A model generated the notes under the pieces. It did not search any database, was not told where the DNA came from, and worked only from the letters and a program-made list of their open reading frames with translations. DNA of 64,000 nt from positions 32,734,860 to 32,798,859 of the forward strand of contig CM053796.1 of the NCBI GenBank assembly GCA_028671895.1, in the 5' to 3' direction. Positions 13,701-25,848 of the stretch are shown piece by piece. Numbering within the stretch: position 1 is the first letter of the stretch; each line of letters opens with the position of its first letter. Origin of the DNA: Oenanthe sinensis (taxonomy: Eukaryota; Streptophyta; Magnoliopsida; Apiales; Apiaceae). The translations under genes were made by a program, and so were the position numbers.

Positions 13701-16700
13701 TAGATACATATATTATTAGAAAATATTTAAGATTATCATAGAAGAAAAATAAAATGGACTGGTTCCTTTGTTTACTAGTTTCCTTATATAGGATGTTACT
13801 TATTGGTCAAGTTTAAGCTTTTATTCTTCAAGATGATCTAATCTTTTATTATTATAAGACTTTGATTGATTTTTGTATATCGAGAATTGTTTCTTTTTGC
13901 TCTTTAGCTATTACGCATGGTAGTAAGGCGCTATGGGTTTTAATCCTAACAAGATTCTTTTTCTGTGTTTGAGATAGTAGAGGGCCGGTGGTTCTCGATA
14001 AAAGGACTTTTCTTGGCACAATTTGAATTTAAAAGAACCGAAAATGTACAACTAAAAAAAGTCCTTTCGGGCACTCAAAAATGTTTATAACTGATGCGCT
14101 TATGTAACAAACAAAATATTGCATTTAGAGTATATGTAAACTTGAAATGAAATGAAAAGACTGAAAATCAACTGAAAAATTCATTTTTCTTAATGTGCAC
14201 AACAGACTTTTGCATAGTTTTTATTAGATAAACTTATTGTTAAGAAAAATTCTAGATTATCGTAGTAAAATCATAAAAAAGATTTGTTTCTTTGTTTTTA
14301 CTTGGTCAAGCATTAGGGTTATACTTTATATTATAGTCTGGAGATATAATCCTTTATTATTAGAGTACATTGATTAGTTATTAAATATTGAGAATTGTTT
14401 CTCTTGTTATGGATTATGAGCCTTAGCAATTATTTGAAAATTCCCAAGCAGTGATGCACGATTCGCGATTCGCCCTATGGATCTGCGAACCAGTTCGGTC
14501 GTTCCCGAACACGAGTCGACTTCGACCCAATTCGCTGTGGTTCGCGGTCCAATTCGTCAACTCCGGCGAATCGTTTCAAAGTTGAAAGAAAGGATGAAGA
14601 ATGGAAGAGAACACAGATTTGATCTAATTTGGAATGGAAACCGATAAGAAAAAACAGAAGAATATGCAGAAAAATGGAGAAGATAAACTGACCTCGTCTC
14701 TTTAGCTCGTCACATGCCTCGATATTGTCAACCAACCAGTTGTAAAGTATTCTATTATTTTATGTTTAATATGTAATTCCACTGAAGCTGTGCAATACAG
14801 CTGTAAGGTTCAGTAAAACTTTCTCGTTTTTTGTTACTGTATCATTTTTCTTAATCATTTTTTTTATGAGTATTATTTTCATTGTAAACAACTGCATTAT
14901 TATAAATAAATTGACTTCTATTTTAAATGTGACGCATAAAAATTTATTATATTTATTTTGCAAAAAAAGAGAATTTTAATATATTAAAATTTTAATCACA
15001 ATAATAATAATATGAGACAGTTTTTTTTTGCGAAATATAATATAAAGATGATACCTTTCATACTATTATTAATGGTAATTGCTTCAATTGTGCTTTGATT
15101 GTTGTGCTATCAATCAATCTATATAAATAAAATCAACAAAAATTTCATCATTATAAAAGGGATCCTTCTATCGACCCGCGATCCCGATTCATTTTTCATC
15201 GTACCCGATTCATGAAAACTTGTGTTCCGTGTACCTGAGTGATCCATGAACCATGCAACACTGATCCCAAAGGCAGTGGAGTGGTTTTTCGTAGTTGAAT
15301 CACTATAGTTCTATTTATTTACTCGATTATATTAGCAATTTGCCATATTTGTATTTTTAATTCTTGTCTTGCGTATCATAAACACAAAATAAGACTGAGA
15401 ATCCTCTCCTATGGAGTCCTTGCCCTTGGAACACTTTTGCGAGCGGTGGTGCGAACGCGCGGCATTTTCTTCGGCTGTTGTGTTTGGGAATGTAAAACAA
15501 GCAAAAATGAACTACTAGTGCTCAACAAGTAAAATGTGACAAGAAACAATAATAAATGTATCAGAGTTGTAATTACAACTTGTGTTTGAATAGTAAACAG
15601 TCTAGATACTGTAAAATGAATCATAGTAATTCTCAATTAAATATCTAGACTTTCGTTACAGTGTTAATGTCAAATTTCAATTGAAAAAATGGACTATAAA
15701 TCAGAGCATACAACACGCCCTACTGTTGAAAAATGAACTATAAATCGGAGCATACACCACGCCCTACTGACAGGAACAATTTTTTACAATTGGAATATGA
15801 CATTAACACTGTAATGAAAGCCTAGGTGTTTAGTTACTGATAGTGTTAATGGAAAATTGAGAATTATTATGATTCATTTTACAGTATTCAGAACTGTTTA
15901 CTATTCAAACACAGATTGCAATTACAACTCTGATACACTTATTATTGTTCCCTGTCACTATTTACTTGTTGATCATTTATTTGTTGAGCACTAATAACTC
16001 ATTCTTGCTTGTTTTACATTCCCAAACACAATAGATGAAGAAAATGTCGCGCGTTCCCATCACCGCTCACAAAAGTGTTCCAAGGGCAAGGACTCCATAT
16101 GAGAGGATTCTCAGTCCTATTCCCGAGGTAGGGAAAATGAGTAGGATATACATTCAGCTATTGATTGTCAGACTTATTTAACGGTTTATGTAAATAAATG
16201 CAACTTAATCAACTTTTGGCTACTGTTATAGTTTCATGTAGAAGCTATAATTAGTATGAATTCAGGAATGTTATAACTGAGAATGTAATGATTAATGACT
16301 TAATTATGTAAATTAATGTATTTCCATTTCCTCAGATTATGACTCGAGTGGGTTAAAGTATTTTGGGGGTCACCAGCATGTCATTTATTTTGAGTTTATT
16401 TAACTCTTAGTAAATTATCATTGAGTTGCAAGCACATGTTTATTAGAAATTGGACTGTGATAACCTAGATCTCTAACCCCGGGTAACTTCGTGGCGAATG
16501 TCAACAACATATGGAAACAACCTATTATGCTGACGTGACCACTACAAGAACATAATGAGCAAGTTCAGTGTACAAAGTTCAGTATAAAGTGCGGAAGAGT
16601 AAAAGAACAGCAAAGTGGCTCACGTACTTAAACAACCTATTAGTTTAATTAGACAATTCTTCTTGAGCAAAACTTGATTACGCAAGTCTGAGTCAACCAT

Positions 16701-19700
16701 GCTCTTACTCCTTTACACTCTATATTATACTCCATACAATGGACTCTCTTGTGATGTTTATATAAGTGCCATACCAAAGAAGGTTATCTTGTACAATCAT
16801 TAGGTTCATAACTTGTGACACGACTTTAGCATTTGTTGCGAATACAATTATTATGACAAAGGAAGGAATTGATTCAAATGAAACATTGTAAGAGGAAAAT
16901 AACACTAAATCAGCCATCCCGAATAAATTACATCTGCCCTGCCCATTGACGAACCTCTTCGATTCATCTTAGCTGGTGTCTGGTGAAATGATGACAATGT
17001 TTAATATATTGTGTTTTTCACATTTTAATAGGCACATACCATGTGTAATCATCACGGATAATACTAATTACTAGCTCTTTTGCTTTTCTCTCGCATTAAA
17101 ATTAATCCCCCCTCGTTTTTTACTGAAAACGTATAAAGAAGTAAAGAACAATATTTGGATTCAGTGACCACAAACCATTATATCAAGACAAGAGCAAATA
17201 CAACTAATAGTTCTTTGCTACTAAAATATACAAAGAGATTGGAAAACAACAGCTTAAACTCAATGGTTTAAAAAAGATTTATTATTAGTGTAGATTATAC
17301 TGAAGATATTTGGTATCTTACCAGGTATTTGACCAATACCATTGACGCATCCCAAACAGTAGTTCCAAGATGTTTGGAATTTGGATCCTACCAAAGTTAA
17401 AGAAATGCATATGCTATTAGAAACTAGAAAGACACCTCACTGTAATTCATACATGTGAAATCTAGCAAAAGCAAAAGCAAAAATTTTGTATACCAAGAAA
17501 ACTAATATAAGTGTTGAGTAACCAGCTCATCTAAAACCTTAAGGTGTTAGAGAGAGGCCCAAATGGATCTTATACTATTCTTTAACATTCCCCCACACTC
17601 GAAATCCCATTTTTTGGGTTGAAGAGTGGATCACGGACACCCATTTTTTGGCATAGTTTTTGTTTTCGGGTCCCTCATAAATTGTGAGAATATCGGGGGT
17701 AGCAGAGAGTCGAACTTGTGACCCCTGCCAACCTGAGCTCTGATACCATGTTTAGTAACCAACTTATCTAAAACCTTAAGGTGTTAAAGAGAGGCTCAAA
17801 TGGATCTTATACTATTTTTTAACAATAATATATAGATTTTTATGAAGGTAATACTATGCTTCTTTTTTCTGCTATCAAGACCACCCCAGAATATTAAAAC
17901 TTAAAATCAATGTGTGAAAATTTTATGATATGCTTGTCGCTTGGTGTTAGATCCTTAGGCTTTTGAGCCTCAGTCTGGTACTGCGGGTCGGGACGGTGGC
18001 TTACTTGGGAGGCTTAAGACGTTGGATTTCAGCACCAGAGTTGCAAGCCAAGCATGGGGCTTGGCGTTGAGGTGAAGTTGGGGCACATGGGGCACATGAG
18101 GCGCACATGGGGAATGAGGCACACATGGGGCGCATGGGGCACTTGTGACTTATGAGGGCACTTGCACGAGTTGGATATGTCAAAGGCTTAGATCATGACA
18201 ACGGAGGTAAAGGAATGCATAGCCAGGCACAGACACAGGGAACATGCATTGTGGGCACACTTGATTCTAGAGGGGTCACGCAGCATGGCGCAAGGGTAAG
18301 AGAGGCAGGATTGGGTGAGACTTGAACAAAGGCATGACCAGCTTAAGGGAGAGTCATCATTCACCATTAGTCCTCAATGACATAGAGGCGACATGGAAGA
18401 CGAGTCGTAAGGAGTCAGACATGGTGGGCTTAACTAAGGCATTGTTCTATGGTGGAGCTGGATAGGTGATGCAATCAGTTGGGCCAGGGTTGGAGTATGA
18501 TGCAGGCATGACATGGGTTCAATGTGCAAGATAGACTTGGGCTTATACATATCATATGGATGGGCCTAGGGCTTATACATATCATATGGATGGGCCTAGC
18601 TTACAAATAAGGAAAGTAAGTTAGGGCATATCATAATTGATATGGTATAAGACAATATCTTCTAACCCATCTTGCAGGCATCGAGTTGTGAAGACTAAGG
18701 CACAAGGGTTAGTTACGCATTGCTGGCCAAGCTCTAGGCGTAGAGTTGGCGCATCACTCAGCCAAAAGTTTTGAAAAATTAGTCGTTGGTCGACGCTTCC
18801 GCACGGCTGTGTGACACTTGGTAACATGAACTTGCAAGTACAATTAGTTTTTCATTGTGTGGAAGTACCATCAATATATATATATATATATATATTTTGA
18901 CTAATTTGGCTTATATGCCTTACAATGTGAGTATCTGTTCTAACAAATCTCGGGGGTGAGCGAGAATCGCACCCATGACCTAGCACGACAAGAGATAAAC
19001 CCTTACCACTTGAGCCATCAATATATATTTTACTTTTTGCTTTTAATATTTTTCGTGTTTCTTTACAAGTTTAGGCAAGTATGCATGTCTGATTTAATAC
19101 TTTTCCTCGCAAAATATTGGCAACTAACAGAGCTGAATCTGGTATGCCTTTTAATCCAAAAAAATGGCTAAAACAATGCGCAAAGAATGACCGAAGACCT
19201 TTATACCTGCGAAAAATGCAGCTGATTCCCCAAAACATCCAATATAATGGCTGAAGTATGAGGAGAATTTAACCTGAAACAACCAGGAAAAAAAAACACC
19301 TCCAAAAATGTAACCGACCAACGTCTAACATACGATCCAGTTCACTACTTATGTAGCAGTTTTGAGCAGAGGCATTATTTAGTGGAAAATGACACCCAAC
19401 TGGAGTTGGTAGTATCCTAAAAACATACAGCTAAATGTGCTTTAAAATTACTTCATTTCGTATTTTCCTAATATATCCTAAGTCTAGATTATAGAGTTGA
19501 AGTTCCCAAGTACATCAAAATAACCTCTCCCAAGTCATATTTTCTTTTAAAGTAGGTAATAATTGTAGAAAAGGTAAAAAACCCAACTCATGTCTTGTAC
19601 TTGATAATAAACCAATGTAATAACAAAACATTACTAAAAAGATAATTTTCTTGGAATTAATGGCTTAAAAAATTGAAAAGTTCATAAAACAAAACAAAAA

Positions 19701-19760
19701 TAACCAATTAAAAAAGAAATGAAACCTTGAAATTGATGAAGCGTACCTGTCAGCTTCCAT
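10753..19760 (-). CDS. METTL21-type protein-lysine methyltransferase (Methyltransf_16), nine exons
   Basis: A SAM-dependent seven-beta-strand methyltransferase of the METTL21/lysine-methyltransferase family. I place nine exons: 19760-19747, 19273-19207, 17387-17322, 13219-13126, 12991-12875, 12658-12558, 11612-11538, 11460-11368 and 11070-10753. All have GT-AG borders and compatible phases, giving 314 residues with stop TAA. The first exon is only 14 nt (Met-Glu-Ala-Asp). Residues 34-38 (LGTTVWD) begin the family signature. Motif I, ELGAGCGVAGFG, is at about 70-81, the acidic post-I residue is in STDQ (91-94), and the family DVVY motif is at 152-155. The exon 6 acceptor at 12659 is a choice: one further upstream in the same frame would add a few residues. 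Residues 230-314 form a polar, acidic tail ending near ARRYGSMAARLLRD and lie outside the enzyme core. Family members methylate lysines in chaperones or elongation factors; the substrate here is unknown. Introns 2 and 3 are swollen by transposons. Confidence 0.88.
14449..15263. mobile_element. Non-autonomous hAT-like transposon in intron 3 of the methyltransferase gene
   Basis: The ends CAGTGATGCACGATTC and (reverse complement of the right end) CAGTGTTGCATGGTTC form terminal inverted repeats starting CAGTG, typical of hAT elements. The flanks ttcccaag and atcccaaa are a plausible imperfect 8-bp target-site duplication. The left subterminal region is locally G+C-rich with repeated attcg words. 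No transposase is encoded in the 815 bp. Confidence 0.7.
15393..16116. repeat. Large inverted repeat (foldback) in intron 3, LTR-derived arms
   Basis: The left arm (about 15393-15692) and right arm (about 15779-16116) are reverse complements with scattered mismatches over roughly 300 bp. For example, gactgagaatcctctc at 15393 pairs with gagaggattctcagtc ending at 16116. The ~86-bp loop contains a tandem motif ending cacgccctactg. Each arm carries a short leader-like reading frame running outwards from a lysine-rich start. On the plus strand an ATG at 16044 opens 28 codons that end exactly at a GAG|GTAGGG splice-donor-like site. On the minus strand an ATG at 15465 opens a related peptide ending at a stop. 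The intron transcript could fold into a long hairpin. Confidence 0.85.
17512..17824 (-). mobile_element. TRIM (terminal-repeat retrotransposon in miniature)
   Basis: Two 76-bp direct repeats (17512-17587 and 17749-17824), each starting TG and ending CA, flank a ~160-bp interior. Read on the minus strand, the right repeat is followed immediately by TGGTATCAGAGC (17748-17737), the initiator-tRNA-Met primer-binding site. A purine-rich tract (gtgtgggggaa) lies immediately before the left repeat. This is a complete miniature LTR retrotransposon with no coding capacity. I see no clear 5-bp target duplication. Confidence 0.85.
17925..18826. repeat. GC-rich repeat block, possible solo LTR, with local tandem repeats
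   Basis: This block is far richer in G+C than its surroundings. It contains a short array of ggggcacatg-like words (about 18068-18145) and an exact two-copy 30-bp tandem repeat (18541-18570 and 18571-18600). On the minus strand it could run from TGTTACCAAG near 18825 to a TAACA near 17946, which would suit an LTR, but I found no matching target duplication. It lies in intron 2 of the methyltransferase gene. Confidence 0.45.
18882..19014 (-). mobile_element. tRNA-derived SINE
   Basis: Read on the minus strand, the element begins with a pol III A-box-like GGCTCAAGTGG followed about 35 bp later by a B-box-like GGTGCGATTCTC. It ends in a TA-rich tail. Both flanks carry ccatcaatatatat (18868-18881 and 19015-19028), a 14-bp target-site duplication. 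This is diagnostic of a tRNA-derived SINE inserted in intron 2 of the methyltransferase gene. Confidence 0.82.
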
Positions 19761-20208
19761 TGATGAACTCCCACTGCATACAACAGAACAGGAACGAATA
19801 TTACACACATATATTTATATATATAACAACACTGAGAATACCCTTTTTGTTAGAATCCAAGAATTTGATGATCTCAAGTGTTGAAGCTCTGAGTCAGAGT
19901 GTGTTTAAACCCTAGACTTTAACACCCGTGCAGTTCATGTTTCAACCCACCCGTGGAATTCTTTTTGTTTCTTTTTTGCGAAATTTTTGTATTAAGTTTT
20001 TGTTTAAGTTTTGAATTTTTGAAACAAAGTTTTGATTGTTAAATAATTCAATAAAAAGCAGAAATATAGGCCCGGTTGATGTAAATAATTAAATTTAAGT
20101 TAGTTATAAGTTACATATTTTTATATTTACAAATTATTTATTAAAGAAATCAAACAATGTCTTCATCCCCTTAATGCGCATCAATAATTGTCGTGAACAT
20201 GTGATATA

Positions 20209-20515
20209 CTAGCTTATATTCTGTGTGATGTACGGATTGAATTATTTTAATATTTTTTTATATAATTTTAATTTTGTAATAATAATTTAATTTTATATGT
20301 ATATGGCTTTATAATTTTTCATATATATTATTTGTATTTTAATAGAATAATATTTGTGTGTTTTGTTTAGAAATGTATTTGTTTATAAGATTAATGTGAC
20401 ATGTATTTTAGGTAGTAGATTAGAGTTTAAAAATTATGTCCAATAATAACTATCCAGCCCAAATACCGACTAAGGATCACAAAAATTTAAAATTTTCGAT
20501 TTTAATAATATAGTA
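20209..20515 (-). mobile_element. Short non-autonomous Helitron, first of an end-to-end pair
   Basis: On the minus strand the 5' end reads tactatattattaaaatcg near 20515-20496. The 3' end reads ccgtacatcacacagaatataag followed by CTAG (20212-20209) and T. The 3' hairpin is degenerate (GTACATCACAC). It abuts the next Helitron without spacer. Confidence 0.6.
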
Positions 20516-21302
20516 CTAGCCTATAACCCGTGCAAAGCACGAGAGGAGAGTAATAAATAATATATTATATATTTTAAATGAATTAAATATTTAATTATTT
20601 ATGTTATTAATATTTTTTATGTAATGTTATACATAAGATAAATTATTTTTGAATCATATTTATATTATGTGTTTAAATTCTAATTAATATATTAATATAT
20701 TATTATATATTTATATTAATTAATATAGATTAATAAACCGTGCAAAACATTAATAAATTTTTATTAATAAAAACAGTTTCGAATATATTAGAAAATATTT
20801 TAGTTAAAATTTAAATAAAAGAGTGTGTTTTAATATATATAAAATATTAATATAATTTTAATATTCCAAATTTTTTATTATAAAATTACAATTTTAAATA
20901 AATTAAAGTGTTTGAGCGATGAGAAAATTGAAACATGTTATTAGATGTGAATACAACTCTATATTCTTATTAAAAAAGAAGTTCGTTTTAAGTAATATAA
21001 TATAAAAAAATATATATAATATAGATAGAGCACAATAATAAAATTTAATTAATATAAATAAAATAATAATATTATTTTAATATTTAAAAATTTTAATTAA
21101 TAAATTATGATATTAAATAAATTAAAGAAGTTGACTAATTAGGAAATTAAAACATGGTAAATATGGTTGTTTATTGATTAAAACAATGTATTTGAAATTG
21201 AATAGGAGACATACCTGCATATAAAGTTGAGTGTGATACAAAAGGGGTCAGACCGACGACAGACCAAATATTTGACTTGTGGCTTTAATAATATAGTATA
21301 GG
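20516..21302 (-). mobile_element. Non-autonomous Helitron
   Basis: On the minus strand it starts cctatactatattattaaag at 21302, preceded by A, and ends with the perfect hairpin CGTGC-ttt-GCACG, then ggttatagg and CTAG at 20519-20516, followed by T. This is the A|...CTAG|T insertion pattern of Helitrons. The interior is A+T-rich and noncoding, and resembles the interior of the 3119-4532 element. Confidence 0.78.
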
Positions 21303-21986
21303 TAGTATAATATAGTATGTCTAAAATAATTTTATTTTCCTGACAAAAAAATAATTACATTTTTAATATATATATATATATTTATATATAATATAAAACA
21401 TAATACTTTTAAGAAAATTTAATAATAAAATTTGTAATTAATTTTCTTGAAAATTATAAAACAGTTTTTTTAAAAAAATAAGAAACAATTTTTTTTAAAA
21501 AAACCAGCTTTTAGACTCTTGCAACAAATTTTCTATCAACGGTGTCTAATATCATTATATTTCAACAAGTCTTCTTGAACTTTTTATCACCGAATTACTT
21601 CCTTATCATCAACATGAAGATACAATTTTTTTATAATTTTGATAATTTAACGTTGTAACTATATATTCTTTGGGAGATACTGTACAAAGGTAAACAAAGC
21701 ATAATTCTTGTTCATCATGCGCTACCAGCAAACATTGATTTAACTTCCTTTTTAAACATGCCTTGCAATCACTGTCAATAGATACTTTCTTTTCACACTG
21801 ATTTCCCAGCACTTGTTACAAAAGAATGTTACAATTGTGTATTTATGAATAATGAAACTGCTCATACGATTTTACACATACATATAGCCATTTTCACCAT
21901 AATTAGAGCATCACAATGAAATATATTTAAAACAAAGTTTCCTTTTTGGCAAAACAACAACAAAGTTTCCTCGTATTTTGAGGTCT
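21303..21986. other. Spacer and presumed 3' UTR of the carboxypeptidase gene
   Basis: The left half is A+T-rich spacer. The right half (about 21540-21986) has higher complexity and lies directly downstream of the minus-strand stop codon at 21989-21987, so it probably holds the 3' UTR. No separate gene is evident. Confidence 0.4.
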
Positions 21987-24900
21987 TCACATAAGAGCAG
22001 GCCTGCTTTCTTGCTCTGTCTTTACAAGTTTGCCTTGAGTCCACTTTGTTAACATCTCTATGGAAGCCTTCGGCTGATCCATTGGAACCATATGACCAGC
22101 ATTATGTACCTGTTTGATAGTTCTTAAAAACATGAATTGTTTGAAAGAGCTATAACAAAGTAATGTATTCAGCAAATCAACTGTGGAGACACTTTGAGAT
22201 ACAAATATACCTTAATAAAACTTAAAGGACCATGGGTTTTCATCTGTCCTGCCTCTGCACCACTAACCAAGAAAGGAGTGGTCGAAGCTGCTACGAAATC
22301 TTTCTGACCAGACCACTCCATTGCGTGGACCCATTTTGAGTTTCCTGCATTCAAATAAAATATACTAGCAGTATCAATCTCCATGTACAAGTCCAATTTA
22401 AAAAATAAATATAAGGCGGTTTTTACAATTTTTAAAAATACATATATTTTTGTGGTTGAATCAAGAATTTACCAAGCCAGTTGCAAATAAGGTCATATTC
22501 TCCAGCATATACTAGCATCTTGATTCCATCTTCTAAAAGTGCTGGAATACCAACTTCAAGATTCCTCATCCAGTCAGTAATCATGGCATCATACACCGTA
22601 GAACTACATGAGACAAAATCAATGTCTCCAACACCAAGGGCATCCCTAACTGATTTTTGGTTCAAGAACTTTTCCATGTTTGAGAAGTCGTAGCACAGGT
22701 CACCCTCACATTCCTTTCTTATATCATAGTACTGCAAAATCAAACATATCATGAACTCGTATTAAAGTTGGATAAGAGTATATAACAATTTTCCCGCATA
22801 TATACATAATACATAGCCAACTAATATATCTATGTAATAGCGTTCTTACATTTTTATTTCCGACAAGTGACATGATATCATTGAATATGTTGTTACAGAT
22901 TCTATATGCCGTCAAACAAGATCGTTCATCATCAGGGCCTGAATCACATAGGCACACAATAAAACATTATTAGTAAGATGCATCTAATTTCCAAACATCA
23001 CTTCATTGTGTGTAGAGGAATAAAATATGATACAAAATAGAAGAAGAAAATTGTTGATCTGAATTTGAAAGACGTACAAGTCTAATTTTCTAGCAAAGCG
23101 TGCTAATTAAGAGCTCCAAACTAAGGCTAGAAGTATTTACCACAAAGTTTAATTGCCCGTTCACAGGATGGAATCAACTTGTTAATATTATTGTAGTCAT
23201 TTCTCTTGATCAATTTGTTGTCTAAAGCATAGCCAGTGTATGCTTTGTACTGGATCTCCGGATCAGTAAGGCCATTGCCAATAGCAAATCCCTGTAAAAT
23301 ATTTCTTAATTCAATATGTTAAGCTGAAAATGAATATAAGCAAGACAGTGTTAGAAAATCACAGTGTACCTTGAAGTTAATATGAATCCCTTCCTTCTTT
23401 TTGTTTCCTTGATGAACTCTTGCAGCAAAAGCAGGGATATAGTGTCCAGCATATGATTCTCCAGTTATGTAGAAGTCATTTTTTATGTATTGCGGATGCG
23501 CTTTGAAAAATTCCTGATATTACACATACTTGTATGTAGTCAGAATCTCATTCTTGTTTCCTAGCAACATTTAAGGATATTATAACTAACCATTGCCCTT
23601 TTTATGTGGCAAGTGGGTGCAAATTTTGCTAAATAAATACAGAAATCAAGTTCCACAGGTTTAAATGGTCTTACAACTTTTTGGGACCTGAAGCTGGCTA
23701 AAAAAATAATATAGCAAGTGCTATCATATATACAGTAGAAGATTGAAAGAAACCTGTAAGAAGTCGTATAGATCATTGCTCACACCCTCTTCACTGTGAC
23801 GAATATCATCATCATCGGAGCTATAGCTAAAACCAGTTCCAATTGGTTGGTCGACGTATATCAAGTTTGATACCTTCCAAATATAAATGCCATCAAAAGT
23901 TAAAATTTAGCTCAAGAATGTAGGAGAGAGCAAATAAATTTGATAGCGCAGAGTAGAAGAAACTTTAATCTAGACGAATGTCATTATCATTAAGAATGGT
24001 AGCCGTTGAGAATTAGGAGTTTGATTCTCACCGGCCACCTCCACAATTTGAAATAAGGTAAATGGCAATTAAAAAAAGTGTTACCTTGTCCCAACCAAAA
24101 TCATTCCAGGTAAGGGACAAATTGTTTGCTACATGGAAAGGACCATTTTCGTAGAACATCGCCAGTTCGCTGCTACAACCTGGTCCTCCAGTTAGCCATA
24201 TGACAACAGGGTCAGCCTTGCTTTGTCGCGATTCAAAGAAAAAGTAGAACATCCTACACAAAAGTGCCATGTCATTTCCAACATGCACCCATTCATAAAA
24301 CAATTTACACTAGTAAAGTTGTTACTTTGTTCGATGGAATATTATACCGCACTATTCAACATATATTTTACGGGGAAGGCGCTGGGTAGCGCGGGATGAG
24401 CGACCCCAAAAAATTTAGGCCCCCGAATTTGAATATTTTTATATATTTTTATAGATATTTGTAACAAAAATATTATGGTTTATTAATAATATTGAGAAAT
24501 ATTGATAATATTATAATAAATATCAAATTTATTAGACTTAATTTTTTATTTACAATATTTTTCAATATTTTATTTTACTTAAAAAATATAATTTAATAAT
24601 TTTAATGTATATTGAAATATATAAAAGGCCCAATTTTAAAATTTTATACATGACCGAAAATGTTTGCTACGCCTTGATGTTTTATAGAACTCAACTGAGA
24701 CATGTTTACGATCAACTTCTGAGAATATCTAGCCGAGGTAATCTAAAACAAGTTTCGATGGCTTTCTATTTTATTTTTGGATTATACAATCACCTGTTAT
24801 TAATAGTTGTTAATATAATCCTATGTAAAAGACAATACAATGATTACATTTCAGTCCAAAAAATACTCACGGATGGAAAATAAAATATATATAAAAAAAG

Positions 24901-25798
24901 ACTAAATAAGCTAATACCCAATAATTACTAGGAAAAGGTGTCCGTTAAATATTAGGAGTAGCGCTACTATAGTGCTATGTACATATGAATTAGTATTATA
25001 GTGCCTAAGGCATGTACTAATGTACATAGATTATGGAATATGATTATCGTAACTCAAATAATTATATGGATGGTTATTGACCGCCAACTTGAAAAAATAA
25101 TGGCCCCGTTTGTGTAAGCTTATAAGCCGAAAAAGTTAGTATATATGTACTTTTTCTGAAAATAAGTAACTTATTTTCAAATTTGGAAATAAAATTTGAT
25201 CTTAAATTTCTAAAATAAATATTAATTTTCAAAAAAAATATGAAAATACTTTAAAAAAAAAAAAACTTATTACTTATAACCTAAGCCAAACACCCCCAAT
25301 GACAGCTTAAAAATCCACTAATTGTGTCGGGCATTATGTCATTATGTGATAGACTGATAGTTACGTTCACCTATCTCCAACCAAATTACAGCTCTAAATT
25401 TGCAGTTAAGTTAAAAAAACAACAGAAACTAAAAAAATTCATGATCAACCTTAATCATACCTTCCATTTTTCGAATGTGGAAGTCGATAATAACCAGCAT
25501 GGTGGCCTAAATCTTCAACAGAGGCCCCAGAATCACCGTTTGTAGGAAACTTAAATTTCTTTTCGACGAGTCGCGGAGAAGTACTTAAAGAAGAGTCTCT
25601 TGGATCAATATTTATTTTACGTTTCGGAAAAAGATTTAATCCTCTGATCAACTTTTCTGCTTGTGTTTGTGGAATTTTTGGAGTTGAAGATTCGAAAATA
25701 TCGTTGCCATCATGCGTTATTGCAAATGAAAAAGTTGAAGCATGGACACACACCAAGAAAACAGAAAGAGAAAGAAAAGAGATGGTAGTTAGTTTCAT
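21987..25798 (-). CDS. Serine carboxypeptidase-like protein (peptidase family S10, class III type), nine exons
   Basis: A secreted or vacuolar serine carboxypeptidase that removes C-terminal residues from peptides. Exons: 25798-25461, 24253-24085, 23873-23754, 23513-23370, 23291-23141, 22938-22850, 22731-22473, 22344-22211 and 22109-21987. All borders are GT-AG and the phases fit, giving 508 residues, normal for the family. Start Met is followed by a signal peptide (about 1-27, hydrophobic SFLSLSVFLVCVHA). Residues 28-100 look like a propeptide. WLTGGPGCSSE (132-142) supplies the oxyanion loop, GESYAGH (227-233) the nucleophile Ser229, AGEYDLICNWLG the catalytic Asp417, and HNAGHMVPMDQP the catalytic His474. 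The triad is intact. The N-terminal LPHSKNGR stretch followed by MFYFFFESR fits the SCPL class that resembles yeast carboxypeptidase Y, rather than the acyltransferase clade. Intron 1 contains a MITE and other repeat DNA. Confidence 0.92.
25102..25297. mobile_element. MITE in intron 1 of the carboxypeptidase gene
   Basis: A 196-bp segment opens with ggccccgtttgtgtaagctt and closes with ctaagccaaacaccccc, forming imperfect terminal inverted repeats with a common cttataag core. It may be flanked by a 3-bp aat duplication (Harbinger/Tourist-like). It encodes nothing and resembles the 211-430 MITE in its ends. Confidence 0.55.
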
Positions 25799-25840
25799 GT
25801 TTGAATATGTGAATGAAAATATTTGTGGAGGTCTATCTGA

Positions 25841-25848
25841 TATATATG
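25841..25848 (-). promoter_or_regulatory. Candidate TATA box of the carboxypeptidase gene
   Basis: On the minus strand TATATATC lies about 45 bp upstream of the start codon at 25798. Position and composition suit a TATA element with a short 5' UTR, but no other core element is visible. Confidence 0.35.

Noticed and set aside
18001..18827. Cys/Pro-rich and other minus-strand frames in the GC-rich block
   Set aside because: The frames arise from short tandem repeats and raised G+C; the block reads as LTR-like repeat DNA inside an intron.
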